From the NCBI RefSeq assembly GCF_000715075.1, contig NC_134101.1, positions 133,686,237 through 133,750,236 on the forward strand: a DNA stretch of 64,000 nt, written 5' to 3'. The translations under genes were made by a program, and so were the position numbers. This DNA is from Nicotiana tabacum. Taxonomy: Eukaryota > Streptophyta > Magnoliopsida > Solanales > Solanaceae. Shown here in pieces: positions 37,269 through 49,055 of this stretch (position 1 is the stretch's first letter; every line of letters starts with the position of its first letter). The notes beneath the pieces are model-generated. The model saw only the letters and a program-made list of their open reading frames with translations, did not search any database and was not told the DNA's origin.

Positions 37269-37286
37269 TGGCGACTCTGCTGGGGA
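37269..37286 (+). other. Primer-binding site of element F
   Basis: TGGCGACTCTGCTGGGGA, 5 nt after the LTR end. Ogre PBSs are described as complementary to an arginine tRNA; I did not verify the pairing. Confidence 0.75.
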
Positions 37287-38409
37287 ATTAACCCAGAATC
37301 TCTGGTTCAGGGTTCAGAATTCGAGCTTAGATGAATTGTTATATTTGGCTTTATTTATTATCTAATTTTATTACATGTTTGGGCCTAATGTGCTAAATGT
37401 TGCTTTTTACCGCTTTGATATTAACTGAATTGTATATATAAACTATTATGAAACCCCTTTCTTCTCTCTCCGAGGAGTGCACGCTGGTCGTGACTTCTTT
37501 CTATTAGTGTCATATCCCAAATAGAACGAGGTTCAGACAAGTTGCAAAGACGGATGATCTTTTGGTTACTGGTACGCAGCCCCCCTCGGCTTGAGTTGTC
37601 CGCATGGGTAAGCCAGGTCTAGAACAAATAAACCCAGGTTTTTAAACCTAGTATAACAATACCTCATGCCGGATCCCTAGTAGGAACGTTTGTTTGCATC
37701 ATGTGCATTTTGACTTTGGAGACTCAACTTTGGAGATAGGGGTTGGGTCTGTCTAGGACAGGTGTACCTGAAATGAAAAGACCATCCTGATGCATTTTAC
37801 TTGCTACTTGTGCATTTATTTGCTTCGGAGCCGCATGCTGACCAGCTTTTGAATAATAGGAGAAAGTTGAAAAAAAAGAATAGCAGTGTGGGGGCTAAGT
37901 GAGATAATCACCTTTTTTGAGAAACCAATGTCCAAATGGTACTGAAACTCTAAAATGTTTTATTTTGAAAAAAAGAGAGAAGAGAAAAAAAATGTTGGTT
38001 TTTGTTTTAAAATTGCCCGAACAACGCCAGTTTGATTCTCACAAGGTGTGGGATACGTAGGCAACCTTCATCGGGTCCAACTTCCCTTTTGCAAAAATAG
38101 CCCAAAAGAACAAAAAATTTACTTTTATTTGAAAATAATTAGGGTGATGCCATTCTCGTCAAAAATAACCGAATGTCCCTAAAAGGGCACCAGAAGGCTG
38201 CTTTTGCAAGAACAGCCGCCTGTGGTCATTTTTTCAAGGTTTTCGCCGATTAGCCAACACAACCTTAAAATCTTCGTCTTCAAGTTGCTGAAAGGCCGTA
38301 TTTGCAAAACCGGATTTTATTTCTAATTTAAAAAAAAAAGAAAAAAAAGTGTCAACTTTGTCTTTGAGTCAAATGAGTCTTGATTTTTTTTACTTAATCA
38401 CCCTAATAA
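37287..38409. other. Leader of element F
   Basis: About 1.1 kb between PBS and ORF1 with no supported ORF. Holds an A/GA-rich tract (about 37961-37993) and the first copy of the repeated intercistronic motif (38019-38110). Confidence 0.55.
38019..38110 (+). repeat. Intercistronic motif copy 1 (element F, before ORF1)
   Basis: GAACAACGCC, then TTTGATTCTC, then GGGATACGTAGGCAACCT, then ATCGGGTCCAAC. Shared blocks with copies at 40741, 48776 and 51402. Confidence 0.65.
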
Positions 38410-40470
38410 ATGTGTAGAATGAGCACGAGTCAAAGTTTGCCAATAACAGTTAGGAACAAGATCCCTTTGGAGTTGCATATGTGGTGGGAGGATCTGGGAA
38501 AATCGGAGCAAGATAAGGTCAGTCTATATTTGGGAGGTCTCACCGGGCCGTTAAAGATCAGACTTAGAGGAGATATAATAAAGGCTTTGGTTACGTTTTG
38601 GGACCCGGCCCATAACGTATTTCACTTCTCGGATTTTGAACTCACCCCAACCTTGGAAGAGATAACAAGTTACATGGAAAGTACTGAAGGGCTGAGGCAT
38701 AAGTATCTGATAGCGCCAAGAGCCGTTAACTCTCACAAATTCATGGATTTGCTAAAGATAAGCAAGGGAGTCCTGTACTCCGAGTTGGAGGGTGGTTTTT
38801 CCACTCTACGTCTTATATACCAGAGGTACGGGCATGTTCTGGGTTCAACGATCCGGAAAGCGGGGTTTGTAGCAAAGGGAACCGAACAAAATGGGATGAG
38901 AATAGGCGTTTCGCCTTCATGGTAGCTTTCTTAGGCCTTGTGGTGTTCCCCCGAAAAGATGGGAATATCGATTTGCGGGTGGCTAGAGTCGTCAAGGTCC
39001 TGATTACCAACGTCAAGATCACTCTTGCCCCTATGATAGTGTCCGAGATATACCGAGCTATCACAGCTTGTAAAGCTGGGGCAGATTTCTTTGAGGGATG
39101 CAGTTTGCTATTACAGATGTGGATGATCAAGCACCAGTGTCATCGCCCTCGGTATATGAGTTACGGATCCACAGAGAAAAGTTGCATTGAAGAGTTTGAC
39201 ACATGGATTTCAGGGTTCAAGCTGCTAGAGGGGTTTGGAGATTAGGTATCCCGCCTTCGTTCCATCACTGCGGGACAAATAGAATGGACACTGGGTTGGC
39301 TTCCTGTTGAAGAAATTGTGCATATGCCCGCCACTGGTCCTTACTTCCTCCTAATGGGTCTGCGAGGTATTCAGCCCTACGCTCCTTACCGGGTGATGAG
39401 ACAGTTGGGAAGGTGTCAGGTGATGCACCCAGATGAAGATTTTAGTGTTTATGCGATCGAGGTTAGTTCCGACGGCCAATTTCATGAAGAAACAGTTCGT
39501 TCTATTTGGAACGAATGCCAGTACTTGATGGTGAACACTCGAGTGCGTGACCTATCTAGAGGTGAAGTCTCACCCACCTATCTTTCCTGGTATAGAAAGA
39601 AGAACACTGCAAGGGCCGAACCAGAAAGACCAGCCAAAAAGCCTCACATTCAGGAATTCGTTGAGGCGTCGCAAGAATAGTGGATTTGGTTGGCCAAGGA
39701 GAATGAGTACAGGGCCACAATAGGAAAGTTGGAGAAACAAGTCAAAGAACTTCAATTCGAGAATAGCTTGCAAGCCGCGACGGATGAAGGTGAAAAGAAA
39801 AAGCTAGCCAAAAAAAAATGAGGCCCTTCGAGCCCAAATTCAGAAAATGAAAGTAGCGACAGAAAATCCCGCCCGAAGTGCCAAAGATGAAAAACTTATA
39901 GATAACCTGAGGCAGAAAGTGGGCGAATACAGTTTTGATCTCAACAAAGTAAAAAATGAACTAGCCAAGGCTCGAAAGCAATTGGCTAAGAACGCGGATG
40001 AACGAGCGCGCCTGATTAAGCAATTAAAAGAAAAGTACGACAATGAGGTTGCGGGGTTTAAAAAGAAGGTCATTACCGCGGAGAACAGAATGATCAAACA
40101 GGCGAAAGATTTCAAGGCTGAAAGAGAACACTGTTATATAGCATTGGCACAATTAGAAATAGATTTGCAACAACTTCAGGAGCAGAATCATGTGGCCGAG
40201 CAAACTTTGGAAGCCAGGGCCCAGCAGATCGGGCATTTATTGCAAGAAAAAGGTATCATAAGAGAGAGAATTAGAACCATCGCCGATTACATTGTTGTGA
40301 AGTGCCAAGCCTGTGAGGATATGACTCACACCACCTTCTTCGCGGTAGTGATGACATTTGTTAAACAAATAATGAGTGACTTGGATAGACTTCAAAGGGA
40401 TCTTGCATATAGGCCCGCGGCGAGACCGAATGATGCCCCGCGAGCACCAGGAGCATTAATGTATTCATGA
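38410..40470 (+). pseudogene. ORF1 of element F (Ogre extra ORF, DUF7745-like), with stops
   Basis: Extra ORF upstream of gag, typical of Ogre. The first part (38410-38925) has HMWWEDLGKSEQDKV, FHFSDFELTPTLEEI and a GVLYSELEGGFSTLRLIYQR stretch, resembling the plant DUF7745 family. It continues in overlapping or shifted frames (38919-39245, 39318-39680) to SPTYLSWYRKK. The last 200 residues (39847-40470) form a long Lys/Glu-rich coiled coil, then a Cys/His segment (VVKCQACEDMTHT) and end at TGA 40468-40470. Breaks: a frameshift near 38915-38925, stops at 39243-39245 and 39678-39680, and one near 39820. Function unknown; proposed roles are structural or regulatory. The coiled coil suggests self-association. 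Confidence 0.75.
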
Positions 40471-41163
40471 TTTTCAGTTGAGTCTGTTTTTCCTTTTCCG
40501 CTAGAGTCTGTCAGTTATTTTAAATCTGTATTTTCTTTATGCCGGAGTCTGTCAGTTGTTTTCAAGTCTGTATTTTCTTTTGTTGGATTATGATAGTTTA
40601 TTCTTAGAGTCTGTATTGCGTCTTTTCATTAGAGTCTGTTAGTTGCTTTTGGAGTCTGTTAGTTTTGAGTCTTTGTAATAAAAACATTTGCTTTTTATGA
40701 AAATTGAAAATCCCAAAATATTTTGTTATTTGTTTCTCCTGAACTACGCTTGGTCTGATTCATGCGGGGTCATGATACATAGGCAATCTCCATAGGATTC
40801 GACTATAACCCAAAAGAAAGGAAAAAAGTGATAAGTAAAAGATGAAGAAGAGAAAAGGAGAGAAAAATAAGTGCGAAAAGAAAAGGAAGAGAGAAAAAGA
40901 AATCGTGAGAAGGAAACAATGGCAAAACAAGAGAGGGAAATGAGAGAGTAAAAAGGAAACCAAGCAAAGGAAGGAAAGAAAGAAAAAGATAAAAAAAAAA
41001 GAGAAAAAAAGAGAGAAAAGAGAATTTGCAAATGGAAATAATGAAAAGCCGGAATGACACAAGCAACCGATCAAATGCATAATAGAAACAGTTAACTACT
41101 TAGGTGCATTCATTCCTCAAATGTATGGTTGCCTATCTGTTAAAGCCCTAATCGCTAACAAGT
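40471..41163. other. ORF1-gag spacer of element F: tandem repeats and GA-rich tract
   Basis: At 40487-40670 degenerate repeats of GAGTCTGTCAGTTG with TTTTC(A/C)..TCTGTATTTTCTTTT (about 35-65 bp spacing). At 40813-41040 an almost pure purine (GA) tract gives spurious minus-strand frames. Between them lies intercistronic motif copy 2 (40741-40817). Confidence 0.65.
40741..40817 (+). repeat. Intercistronic motif copy 2 (element F, ORF1-gag)
   Basis: GAACTACGCTTGGTCTGATT, then CATGATACATAGGCAATCTC, then ATAACCCAAAAG. Followed directly by the GA-rich tract. Confidence 0.7.
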
Positions 41164-43583
41164 TTGTTATTGATGAGGTTGTCAGTCAGGCAGGTAGTTA
41201 GTTTGATTGGCATTCTGGCAACTCACTCCTACAACACCCGGTCCAAAAACAAGCTGAACATGGCCAACCAGGAACTTGAGGCAAGTATTGTAGATCCTTC
41301 AAAAGAGATGGAAGAATCAGAGGTTAATCTGAAAGGTGAGTTGTATAAGCTGAAGCAACAGATGGCTGAAATGTACCAAGCATGGGCAAAAGGGCACCCA
41401 CCGCCAGTTTACCCCGCCAACCCTGCTTTTATTCCGCCATTGGCTCAAACCCAGGAACCTCCTACTGTGAACTCATCTCCGGCCTTTCCCCTCTACCAAT
41501 AGTGCTATGTCACCACTTCCCATACATCACAAGCTCCACCACCCAAACAAGTCCCGCACCCTCCTCCACCAGTCACTCTTGTTTTTGTGGCACCTCCACC
41601 TACTGCATTACACCGATCCTCCAGTGAGCCTCTGTTCCAGACTCACGACAACCAGTATTACCCCAGAGCCCACTTTCAAGGTCCCTGAGCCCTATTCTTA
41701 CACTCCTCATTTTGACCTCCCTGCGGAAACTGAAAAAGCATCCAAAAATCCTGAACAGGAGGAGATGTTCATGAAAGTTAAAAGCCTGGAATAGTTATTT
41801 AGGGACATGCGGGGTTTGGGAGGTCAAGTAAGTGTGGCTTACAAAGATCTATGTCTATTTCTAGATGTGCAATTGCTGACAGGGTTTAAGATGCCCAAGT
41901 TTGATTTGTATGATGGGTACGGTGATCCAGTGGCGCATTTGAGAGGTTTCTGTAGCAAAATGAGGGGAACTAGCAAAAAAGACGAGCTGCTAATGGCGTA
42001 TTTCAGTCAAAGTCTGAGCGGATCAGCACTAGAATGGTATACTCGACAGGATCACGGGAGATGGTACACATGGGATGATCTAGCCCAGGCATTTGCTTGC
42101 CACTTCCAATACAATCTCGAGATTATTCCGGACCGTCTGTCTTTGACAAAACTGAGAAAATGCACAATGAAAGTTTCAGGGAATATGGTTTTAGATGGAG
42201 AGAGCAGGCAACAAGGGTTGACCCTCCAATGAAAGAAAGTGAAATGGTGGATTATTTTCTGCAGGCCTTAGAACCTACTTATTACGGTCATCTGGTATCA
42301 GCTGTAGGCAAGTCTTTCAATGAAGTGGTAAAGATGGGCAGTATGGTAGAAGAAGGGCTCAAGACAAACAAAATCATGAGTTACTCGGCTATGAAGGCAA
42401 CCACTCAGGCCATTCAAAGCAGAATTGGGGGAGTAATTGGAAAGAAGAAGAAAGCGGATGTAGCAACGATTGATACAGGAGCTTGGTTCGGACCCAGGGG
42501 TCCATCACATTACTATAACCAACCTTGACCCCACCACCAAACCTACCCTCATACCCATATAGCCTACCACAACACTACTACCCACCACCAGTCCCCCATT
42601 TTTCTATCCACCATGCCCAAACATATAGCTAACCTCTGGCCCACGCACAATGGCGTGCACCAGTCCCACAAAATACATACCCAGCTCCACAAAATGCCTA
42701 TCCACCCCCAAGAGCATACTGAAACCCTCCTGGATCAGGTTTTCGGCCCAACCAAGCATTTAAGAACAAGAGGTTGCAGCAGAAGAAAACCTTCACTCCA
42801 TTAGGAGAATCCTATACCAGTTTGTTCCACAGGTTGAGACAATTGGGTATGCTGAGTCCGATCGAGCCGAAACTGCCAAATCCTCCCCCGAGGAATCTTG
42901 ATCACTCTGTGAGTTGCGAATATTGTTCTGGTGCTCCAGGGCACGACACAGAGAAATGCTGGCAATTGAAAACAGCTATTCAAGAGCTCATTGATACTAA
43001 TCAGATTGAGGTCCAAGCTCCGGAGGCACCTAATATTAACCAGAACCCATTGCCAGCCCATCATGAGACAAATATGATTGAGATAGTGCATAAGGAAGGG
43101 AAGCCTAAGAAGCCTTTGCAAACTTTCATGATGATTCGGTCTAATGAAGCCAGGCCGTTTGAAAAGTCAACAAGTGAGAAGTCTCTGATCAAGTTGAATG
43201 GGGAAAATAGTGAACCATCTGTGGTGGTCAAGAAGGGGTCCTCAAGTGACGTTGCAGGGAAACATGAAATAGCGAAAGTGGTTGTGCCAGGAGTGGCGAA
43301 AAAGCCTGTTGTAATTGTGGAAGGTGCATGCATAGACCCTGTCATTATCAAGCCGGTAACTCAATTACCAATAGTCAACAACAGGGCGGTCTCGTGGAAT
43401 TATGAACGAGCGACAATGACTTACAAGGGGAAAGAAGTTAAAGAGGAAGTTTGTGAGACCCATGGTTTGACTCGATCGGGGAGATGCTTTGCCCCCGAAG
43501 AATTGAGAAAGGCTAAAAGCTCCAAAGACAACCCAGTGCTAGTGAAGAAAGTTGTGACCGAAGAAGAAGCAGAGGAATTCTAG
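41164..43583 (+). pseudogene. gag of element F, frameshifted
   Basis: The N-terminus has THSYNTRSKNKLNMANQELE, so the true start may be the ATG of MANQELE at about 41260. A proline-rich region crosses frame changes at 41502-41700. The Gag core (41807-42232, then 42180-42528 in another frame) has FKMPKFDLYDGYGDPVAHLR, SALEWYTRQDHGRWYTWDDL and FREYGFRWREQA. A second proline/tyrosine-rich zone leads to a knuckle-like CEYCSGAPGHDTEKCWQLK (about 42922-42975; spacing CX2CX5HX4C). A basic tail ends at TAG 43581-43583. Stops at 41500-41502 and 41792-41794 and a frameshift near 42180 break it. Confidence 0.82.
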
Positions 43584-43589
43584 AGAAAG

Positions 43590-44277
43590 ATGAAAGTGCA
43601 GGACTATTCCATTGTGGAGCAGTTGAGGAAGACACCGGCTCAGATCTCACTATTGTCATTATTGATCCATTCAGACGAGCACCATCGGGCTTTGATGAAC
43701 ATCCTGAATGAGGCCCACGTTCCTGACAAAATCTCAGTAAACCACCTAGAAAAGATAGCTAACAAGATATTTGAGGTAAACAGAGTCATTTTTTTTATGA
43801 TCCATAGTGGGCATTGAGCACAATAGATCCCTCTATCTCACGGTGAAATGCAAAGATTCCGTGGTTACCCGAGTACTGGTCGACAATGGTTACAGTGCGA
43901 ACATTTGCCCTCTCTCCACTTTGAACAAATTGAAGGTGGATGATGAAAGAATTCACAAGAACAGTATCTGCATTTGGGGATTCGACGGTGGAGGGAAAGA
44001 TTTAGTCGGGGACATAGTGCTTGAGCTTACAATAGGGCCTGTTGAATTTACCATGGAGTTCCAGGTGCTCGATGTGGCTGTTTCTTACAATCTGCTGTTG
44101 GGTCGGCCCTGGATTCATGCTGCAAAAGCGGTCTCGTATACTCTGCATCAAATGGTCAAGTTTGAATGGGATAGACAGGAAATTATTGTGCACAACGAGG
44201 ATAATTTGTGTGCCCGCAGTGATGCTATTGTTCTGTTCATAAAGTTTGAAGACGACAAAGGGCCATGGGTTTATTAG
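43590..44277 (+). pseudogene. Aspartic protease region of element F
   Basis: The 5' part (43590-43817) links Gag to protease; the frame then shifts near 43800. Protease (43807-44277) has LYLTVKCKDSVVTRVLVDNG with active-site LVDNG, followed by ANICPLSTL. A second landmark, NLLLGRPWIHAAKAV, lies near 44091-44135. Ogre proteases commonly read D-N/S-G here. Ends at TAG 44275-44277. Cleaves the polyprotein. The domain itself looks complete, but the upstream frameshift disconnects it. Confidence 0.78.
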
Positions 44278-44990
44278 GTTTTTAAAACGGTATCGGTAGA
44301 GAAAATTCCAGAAGGGAAGTGTGTTCCAGCGCCGAGGGTAGCCGCTGCAGCAGTCATGGTAGCCGTTGAAATTTTGAAAAATGGTTTTGTACCAGGCAAG
44401 GTTTGGGTGCATCTCTGCAAGGTATCGTACATTCGGTATCTCTCCCCAAAAACTTGGATACATTTGGTTTGGGGTTCAAGCCCACAGTTGCGAACATAAA
44501 AAGAGCTAGAAAATTGAAACAGAGGGCATGGGTCCTCCCAAATCCCATCTCACGTCTCTCCAGATCATTTGTCAATCCCGGCGCCAAGAAACACCCAGCA
44601 ACAACAGTTCCCAGTCCTGTGGTTGGTCCTGATAAGGCGTTGCTTGAAAGGTTTGAGAAATAATTCGACGAGGTGAACATGGTGTCAGCTGGAGAGGGTT
44701 CTAGCAAGGCAGATGTGCAATTTGTTGGACCCGGTGCAAATATTAACAATTGGGAAGCTACTCCTCTCCCCACCAGGAAGGAGTTTTGGTAGTTTTCTTT
44801 GATTTTCTTTCAGTTTATCTGGATTATTCTAGGGTTGTAATTCAAATTTTATGTTCCGTCCGTTTGGATGTATAAACCTTGTTATCTTTTAATTTCAATG
44901 AAGTGCAATTTCCCCTTTCCTCATTCCTGACAGTTTTATTTTTGTTTTCTTTTCTTCCTTGTACAACTCTTTTTATGCTGGTTCAATAAC
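44278..44990 (+). other. Protease-RT linker with a probable pol intron (Ogre)
   Basis: Coding-like linker fragments run to GTAGTTTTC at about 44790 (after RKEFW). A T-rich, intron-like stretch without a long frame then runs to about 44985, where the RT frame opens. Ogre elements are known to carry a spliced intron between protease and RT. The exact splice sites are inferred. Confidence 0.5.
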
Positions 44991-46181
44991 ATGACATGCA
45001 TGTGGAATCTTTGGCCCAGTCTTAAAAGCCAATCTAATTCGAAAATAGTAATTCAAGAAATAGAGTGTGATAATGCATCAGAATACGACAAGGATGAGGC
45101 CTTTGAAGAGATTAGTAAAGAACTAAGCCATTTTAAAGAAAAATCCAAGCCTAACCTGAGTGATACAGAAGCAATCAATTTAGGGGACCCAGACAATATC
45201 AGAGAAACTAAGATAAGTGTCCATCTTGAATCTCAACTCAGGGAGGAGATAATTAAAGCATTGGTTGAATACAAATATATTTTTGCATGGTCATATGACG
45301 ACATGCCAGGTTTAAGAACTGATTTGGTGGTTCACAAATTGCCCATTGACTCGACATTCCCTCCTGTCAAGCAGAAACTAAGGAAATTTAAAACTGATAT
45401 GAGTATGAAGATCAAAGAAGAGGTTACCAAGCAGTTCGATGCAAAAGTTATTCAGGTCACTCGGTATCCCACTTGGTTAGCCAATGTAGTACCTGTACCA
45501 AAGAAGGATGGCAAGACCAGGGTATGTGTTGATTACCGTAATCTCAATAAGGCGAGTCCCAAGGACAACTTTCCACTACTAAATATCCACATTCTGATTG
45601 ATAATTGTGCCAAACATGAGATTGTATCTTTTGTGGATTGTTATGCGGGCTATCATCAAATCCTAATGGATGAGGAAGATGCAGAGAAGATGACATTCAT
45701 CACACCATGGGGAACATACTGCTATAGGGTCATGCCTTTTGGTTTGAAAAATGCTAGGGCAACATACATAAGGGCAATGACAACCATATTCCATGACATG
45801 ATACATAGAGAGATCGAGGTCTATGTGAATGATGTAATCATAAAGTCCAGAAAGCAGTCTGATCATGTCAGAGATTTGAGAAAATTCTTCCAAAGGCTTC
45901 GCAGGTACAATCTTAAGCTCAATCCTGCAAAATGTGCATTTGGTGTGCCATCTGAAAAACTGTTGGGATTCATAGTCAGCCATCGAGGTATCGAATTGGA
46001 CCCGTCAAATATCAAAGTTATCCAAGAGTTACCACCCCCAAGGAACAAGACTGAGGTGATGAGTCTATTGGGGAGATTGAATTACATCAGCAGGTTTATT
46101 GCTCAGCTTACGACAACTTGTGAGCCTATCTTCAAGCTGTTGAAGAAAGATGTCGCGGTCAAGTGGACAGATGAGTGTTAG
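44991..46181 (+). pseudogene. Reverse transcriptase of element F (YVND active site)
   Basis: An open frame of 396 codons. Landmarks: FAWSYDDMPGL (about 45285-45317), YPTWLANVVPVPKKDGKTRV, CVDYRNLNKASPKDNFPL, VDCYAGYHQILM, YCYRVMPFGLKNARATYIRA. The catalytic box is Y-V-N-D (45822-45833) instead of YVDD, so the first catalytic Asp is Asn. It continues through LNPAKCAFGV and LLGRLNYISRFIAQL and stops at TAG 46179-46181, one codon inside the RT-RNase H connection. Apart from the Asn and this stop the domain looks intact. Confidence 0.88.
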
Positions 46182-47095
46182 GAAGCATTTGATAAGATAA
46201 AAGGGTACTTATCAAACCCGCCTGTGTTGGTGCCACTAGAACAGGGGAGACCTTTGATTCTGTATTTGACGGTCCTGGACAATTCCTTTGGCTGTGTATT
46301 GGGTCAGCATGATATCACCGGTAGGAAGGAGCAAGCCATCTATTATCTCAGCAAGAAGTTCACGTCTTACGAGGTTAAGTACACTCACCTTGAGAGGACA
46401 TGTTGTGCCCTAACTTAGGTAGCACAGAAGTTGAAGCACTATTTGTCCTCTTATACTACTTACCTTATCTCTCATTTGGATCCGTTAAAGTATATCTTTC
46501 AGAAGCCTATGCCTACAGGGAGGCTCGCAAAATGGCAGATCTTGCTCACAGAATTTGACATCGTCTATGTGACTAGGACTGCGATGAAAGCCCAGGCATT
46601 GGCCGATCATTTGGCTGAGAACCCAGTGGATGAGGAATATGAGCCTTTGAAGACTTACTTCCCTGATGAAAAAGTCATGCACATTGATGAGTGGGGACCA
46701 GTTGGGGAGCCAGGGTGGAAACTTTTCTTTGACGGAGCTGCTAACATGAAGGGCGTTGGGATAAGAGCCGTACTTATTTCTGAAACGGGGCATCACTACC
46801 CTGTTACCGCTCAACTTCATTTCTACTATATTAACAACATGGTTGAGTACGAGGCGTGCATTTTGGGTTTGAGATTGGCTGCAGACATGGGTGTCGAAGA
46901 AGTCTTGGTCTTGGGAGACTCGGACCTTCTGGTGCACCAGATCTAAGGGGAATGGGAAACACGGGATTTAAAACTCATACCGTACCAGCAATGTTTGCAT
47001 GATCTTTGTCAGCGGTTTCAGTCAGTAGAGTTCAGGCATATTCCAAGGATTCATAATGAGGTTGTCGATGCTTTGGCTACTCTGGCGTCAATGTT
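46182..47095 (+). pseudogene. RNase H plus archaeal-type RNase H of element F
   Basis: First RNase H: GRPLILYLTVLDNSFGCVLG (the conserved Asp position reads T-V), QAIYYLSKKFTSYE, then stop TAG 46416-46418, LKHYLSSY and LAKWQILLTEFDIVY. Second RNase H: LFFDGAANMKGVGIRAVLIS (Asp), NNMVEYEACILGLRLAADMG (Glu), LVLGDSDLLVHQI (Asp), stop TAA 46944-46946, then FRHIPRIHNEVVDALATLAS (last Asp). The dual arrangement is diagnostic of Tat/Ogre. Two in-frame stops. Confidence 0.82.
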
Positions 47096-48443
47096 ACATC
47101 ACCCAGATAAGGCTTATGTTAACCCTTTGCATATTCAGGTCCATGATCAGCATCCTTACTATAATGTGGTGGAAGAAGAACTTGATGGTGAGCCTTGGTT
47201 TCATAATATCAAGGAATATATCAGGATGGGGGTGTATCCAGTACAAGCCATAGGTGATCAAAAGAGAACAATTAGGTGGTTGGCAAGCAACTTTTTCTTC
47301 AGCGGAGGGGTTTTGTACAAAAGGACTCCAGATATTGGACTACTGAGATGCATAGATGCTAGGCAGGCCACAACTATTATGATCGAAGTACATTCTGGAG
47401 TCTGTGGACCGCACATGAGTGGGTACATGTTGGCAAAGAAGATTCTCCGAGCAGGTTATTATTGGCTCACTATGGAGCGAGATTGTATCAGTTTCGTGCG
47501 TAAATGTCATCAATGCCAAGTGCATGGAGATTTGATTCATTCTCCACCATCTGAATTACACACTATGTCTGCACCATGGCCTTTTGTTGCGTGGGGCATA
47601 GATGTCATTTGGCCAATTGAGCCATCAACATCAAATAGGCACAAGTTCATTCTAGTGGCCATCGACTATTTCACCAAGTGGGTAGAGGCTAAAACGTTCA
47701 AGTTCGTAACCAAGAAAGCGGTGGTTGATTTTGTGCACTCAAATATCATTTGTCGGTTTGGGATACCAAAGGTGATCATTACAGACAATGGGGCTAATCT
47801 CAATAGTCATCTGATGAAAGAGGTATGTCAACAATTCAAGATTACGCATCGCAATTCCACTCCTTACCGTCCCAAGGCAAACGGAGCAGTTGAGGCAGCC
47901 AACAAGAATATAAAGAATATACTTCGGAAAATGGTGGAAGGTTCCAGGCAATGGCATGAGAAGCTGCCTTTTGCATTGCTGGGTTATCACACTATTGTTC
48001 GTACTTCAGTAGGGGCAACTCCTTATTTGTTGGTATATGGAATTGAGGCGGTGATACCTACGAAAATTGAAATCCCGTCCCTTCGGATTGTCGCTGAGGC
48101 TGAAATTGATGATGATGAATGGGTCAAAACTCGCTTGGAACAGTTGAGTTTAATTGATGAGAAAAGATTAGCAGCAGTGTATCATGGCCAGTTGTATCAA
48201 CAGAGAATGACAAGAGCATATAATAAGAAGGTGCATCCACAGAGGTTTCAAGTGGGTCAGTTAGTATTGAAACGTATCCTTCCTCATCAGGCTAAAGCGA
48301 GAGGCAAGTTCGCCCCAAACTGGCAGAGGCCGTTCATCGTGACGAGAGTGTTGTCCAATGGTGCTTTGTATTTAACAGATGTAGAAGGAAAATGTGTAGG
48401 AATGACCATCAATTTTGATGCGGTCAAAAGATATTATGTATGA
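46995..48443 (+). CDS. Open frame: second RNase H tail plus integrase of element F
   Basis: 482 codons without a stop. The first 35 or so residues are the end of the second RNase H. The integrase then has an HHCC finger (VHSGVCGPHMSGYML, CHQCQ), WGIDVIWPIEPS (Asp codon 47601-47603), VIITDNGANLNS (Asp 47784-47786) and Glu at 47892-47894. Exactly 35 residues separate the last two, so the D,D-35-E triad is intact. After the core come YHTIVRTSVGATPYLLVYG and the C-terminal domain FAPNWQRPFIVTRVLSNGAL, ending YYV and TGA. No chromodomain. In life it would be part of the Pol polyprotein, so the ATG at 46995 is not a natural start. Upstream stops make translation unlikely. Confidence 0.85.
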   Translation: MHDLCQRFQSVEFRHIPRIHNEVVDALATLASMLHHPDKAYVNPLHIQVHDQHPYYNVVEEELDGEPWFHNIKEYIRMGVYPVQAIGDQKRTIRWLASNFFFSGGVLYKRTPDIGLLRCIDARQATTIMIEVHSGVCGPHMSGYMLAKKILRAGYYWLTMERDCISFVRKCHQCQVHGDLIHSPPSELHTMSAPWPFVAWGIDVIWPIEPSTSNRHKFILVAIDYFTKWVEAKTFKFVTKKAVVDFVHSNIICRFGIPKVIITDNGANLNSHLMKEVCQQFKITHRNSTPYRPKANGAVEAANKNIKNILRKMVEGSRQWHEKLPFALLGYHTIVRTSVGATPYLLVYGIEAVIPTKIEIPSLRIVAEAEIDDDEWVKTRLEQLSLIDEKRLAAVYHGQLYQQRMTRAYNKKVHPQRFQVGQLVLKRILPHQAKARGKFAPNWQRPFIVTRVLSNGALYLTDVEGKCVGMTINFDAVKRYYV

Positions 48444-48775
48444 TCTCTTCAGTTAAATTGCGTTTGTTTGTAATTGGCATATTTTGAAGATTAGAATGAC
48501 GAAGGCATTTTGTTCTGCTATCTAAACACTTTACCCATTGTTACCCCTTTGAGCCTTATTTATTTTCTTTCATACCCCTCTTTCAGAATCAGTAGCAAAG
48601 ATCATAAACACAAGCGTGAAAATAAGTAAAGGAAAAAGAGAAAAGGAAAAGAAGAAAAAGAAAAAAAAACAAAACAGCAAAACAACAAAAAGAGAAAAGG
48701 AAGAAATAAAAGAAAAGAGGAGAAAGAGGAAGAAAAGGAAAGAAAAATCACAACAACAAAGTAATTCCTATGACA

Positions 48776-48860
48776 GAACTACGTTCGACCTGATTCCTTT
48801 TAAGGATACGTAGGCAGCCTCACGGTTCGGTCTCATCAAAACAAAATCCAAAAGTCCCCG
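48776..48860 (+). repeat. Intercistronic motif copy 3 (element F, after pol)
   Basis: GAACTACGTTCGACCTGATT, then AAGGATACGTAGGCAGCCTC, then CGGTTCGGTCTCATCAAAAC. Preceded by the GA-rich tract. Confidence 0.7.
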
Positions 48861-49055
48861 AGCAAGAAACTGGGGCAGAAGTTATGGTTGTTGTGAGAAA
48901 TCTGATTCCGAAAGTTGTAATTTTTAACCTATTTGAATTGTTTCGAGCCTTTGATACCCTTTCTTTTTAACCCTATCCAAAAGCCTACATTACGGTCCAA
49001 AGAAAGACCTTCTGGTCAGTCTTCGAAAAATGCCAAGTCGAGCAGGTAGGGGTGA

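Noticed and set aside
40744..41080. Minus-strand membrane-like frames rich in Phe, Ser and Leu
   Set aside because: They are the complement of a GA-rich tract; composition alone produces them.
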